Shown here piece by piece: positions 62,801-64,000 of a DNA stretch of 64,000 bases. The DNA lies in NCBI GenBank assembly GCA_023251515.1, contig JAHEYQ010000012.1:7970-71969 (forward strand), given 5' to 3'. Under the pieces are notes generated by a model, which had not been told where the DNA came from, ran no database searches, and saw only the letters and a program-made list of their open reading frames with translations. Both the position numbers and the translations under genes were made by a program. Positions within the stretch are counted from its first letter, which is position 1. The number at the start of each line of letters is the position of its first letter. This stretch comes from Bacteroidales bacterium. Lineage in GTDB: Bacteria; Bacteroidota; Bacteroidia; Bacteroidales; JACABE01.

Positions 62801-62829
62801 GTCTTTAATTTCTTTATTATGTTGAAACC

Positions 62830-62837
62830 CAAACTTA
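62830..62837 (-). promoter_or_regulatory. -7 element of uvrB
   Basis: Minus-strand TAAGTTTG fits TAnnTTTG, about 30 bases before the ATG at 62800. No SOS box was recognised nearby. Confidence 0.4.
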
Positions 62838-62908
62838 AAAATAAATTTTAGATTTCGACTTTAATTATGTGAAATTACAAAAAAATCTTATTGATAATGA
62901 ATTTAAAA

Positions 62909-62939
62909 TTTGAAATGTGTTTTTTATTATATAAATTTG
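62909..62939 (+). promoter_or_regulatory. Promoter of the acyltransferase gene
   Basis: TTTG (62909-62912), a 19-base spacer and TAAATTTG (62932-62939): a full match to the Bacteroidota promoter. Leader about 22 bases. Confidence 0.65.
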
Positions 62940-62966
62940 CATTAGAATAACTTAAAAGTACTTATT

Positions 62967-63977
62967 ATGATAAAGAAAAAAAATATCGAACTAATAGATT
63001 TTTTGAAAGGATTTTCAATTTTTACAATAGTTATTTATCATTTATTACAATTATTGAAAATGCCTGCAATTATTCATAAATTTATTGCCTTTGGTGGAAC
63101 CGGAGTCCATACTTTTATTTTTATTTCGGGATTTGGTTTGTATTTGTCTTATCTTAATAAACCTATTGGTTTTGTTAATTTTGTGAAAAAAAGATTTATA
63201 AAAATTTATATTCCCTATATTATAATTGTAAGTTTTGTTGCGTTAATTTCATTGTTAATACCATTATATCCAAATTCATGGTATGCATATTTTGGTCATT
63301 TGCTGTTTTATAAAATGTTTGATGAAAGTATTATCGGAAGCTATGGTTATCAATTATGGTTTATATCTTCAATTGTACAGTTTTATTTATTTTTCTACAT
63401 TTTCGTTGCTTTAAAAAATAAACTTAAAAATTCACATTTTTTGATTTTAGGTTTTGTTATAAGTTTGGTATGGAGTATGATAGTTGTTTATTTTGGCAAA
63501 GAAGATTTGAGAATTTGGAATAGTTTTTTTCCTCAATTTATATGGGAATTCTTTTTGGGAATGATACTTGCTAATTTGTATTTTACAAAAGGAAAAGAAA
63601 TCTGGGATACAAAGATTGTTTATTTATTTGTAATTGCTTCTATTGGATTGCTTTTGTATAGCTTGTTAGCTCTTAAATTCGGTTCTTTAGGTAAAATGTT
63701 TAATGACATTCCTGCATTTTTTGGATATACAACTATTGGTATTCTTTTGTATAAATTAAATTTAAAATGGATTAATAGTTTTATATTGTACATAGCCTCA
63801 ATATCTTACTCTTTGTATTTGATTCATATGTTTGTGATTAAAACTGGAATGCTAGTATTCAATAATATGCATATTTCATATAATTTTTTGTATTTGGTAT
63901 TATTGTTACTGATTAGTATATTTTTCTCTGTTTATCTTGAAAAGGTGCTGAAATTTATTTATAATAAAATGAATTAG
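62967..63977 (+). CDS. Membrane acyltransferase, family 3
   Basis: 336 residues with about ten membrane helices and the acyltransferase-3 N-terminal motif (ELIDFLKGFSIFTIVIYHLL, with the conserved histidine). Such proteins O-acylate sugars of lipopolysaccharide, capsule or peptidoglycan, usually moving acetyl groups across the membrane. Its acceptor here could be a surface glycan, but it is separated from the glycan locus by uvrB and has its own promoter. After the stop, AAAAAAGGCTCTTGTT at the window edge may be the left arm of a terminator. Confidence 0.88.
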   Translation: MIKKKNIELIDFLKGFSIFTIVIYHLLQLLKMPAIIHKFIAFGGTGVHTFIFISGFGLYLSYLNKPIGFVNFVKKRFIKIYIPYIIIVSFVALISLLIPLYPNSWYAYFGHLLFYKMFDESIIGSYGYQLWFISSIVQFYLFFYIFVALKNKLKNSHFLILGFVISLVWSMIVVYFGKEDLRIWNSFFPQFIWEFFLGMILANLYFTKGKEIWDTKIVYLFVIASIGLLLYSLLALKFGSLGKMFNDIPAFFGYTTIGILLYKLNLKWINSFILYIASISYSLYLIHMFVIKTGMLVFNNMHISYNFLYLVLLLLISIFFSVYLEKVLKFIYNKMN

Positions 63978-64000
63978 ATACAACAAAAAAGGCTCTTGTT

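Overview
The window looks like chromosomal DNA of a low-G+C member of the Bacteroidota. Three proteins carry the C-terminal 'PNP...' sorting domain used by the type IX secretion system. Upstream regions show the Bacteroidota-type promoter (TAnnTTTG at -7, TTG or TTTG about 19-20 bases further up) and no Shine-Dalgarno sequences. Hallmark families include a GreA-like protein, a DUF721/DciA protein, C10 peptidases and PAS-rich kinases. No rRNA, tRNA, insertion sequence, prophage or CRISPR array is visible.

Layout. 1-19.1 kb: a cut-off receiver/PAS/kinase, a T9SS-exported cyclophilin, prolyl oligopeptidase, a repeat protein, a DOMON-containing T9SS protein, an EamA transporter, DNA-3-methyladenine glycosylase, a zinc peptidase and a run of three large sensor kinases. 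19.2-23.2 kb: housekeeping genes (rpe, guanine deaminase, a GreA-like gene, ispH, recF, dciA-like), followed by a 42-bp tandem repeat. 23.5-28.8 kb: two more kinases and a response regulator. 29.2-36.0 kb: a C10 peptidase with CUB-like domains and a T9SS tail, an SRPBCC protein, pyrE, a NUDIX protein with a G9 tract, a TlpA-type thioredoxin and lpxD. 36.2-41.3 kb: HD hydrolase, papain-like peptidase, hybrid kinase, response regulator and methyltransferase. 41.4-60.5 kb: a Wzx/Wzy-type exopolysaccharide locus, all on the minus strand. 60.8-64 kb: uvrB and a membrane acyltransferase.

How the genes work together. The polysaccharide locus has a priming sugar transferase fused to a receiver-like domain and preceded by a free response regulator. 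It also has a short TolC-like protein, a Wzc/GumC-like co-polymerase with a damaged nucleotide site, a flippase, a polymerase, several glycosyltransferases, an acyltransferase and two asparagine-synthetase-like proteins, one of which has lost its ATP loop. The 38.7-41.3 kb response regulator, hybrid kinase and methyltransferase lie at its downstream end and may belong with it. Seven sensor kinases in 64 kb mark a signalling-rich genome.

The observations most worth checking are the G9 tract in the NUDIX gene, the frame-preserving 42-bp repeat, the asparagine-synthetase pair, the receiver-sugar-transferase fusion, a 48-residue membrane microprotein inside the polysaccharide locus, and several structured or overlapping promoter regions. 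Motif positions were found by eye; family names rest on recognisable motifs and were not checked by database search.
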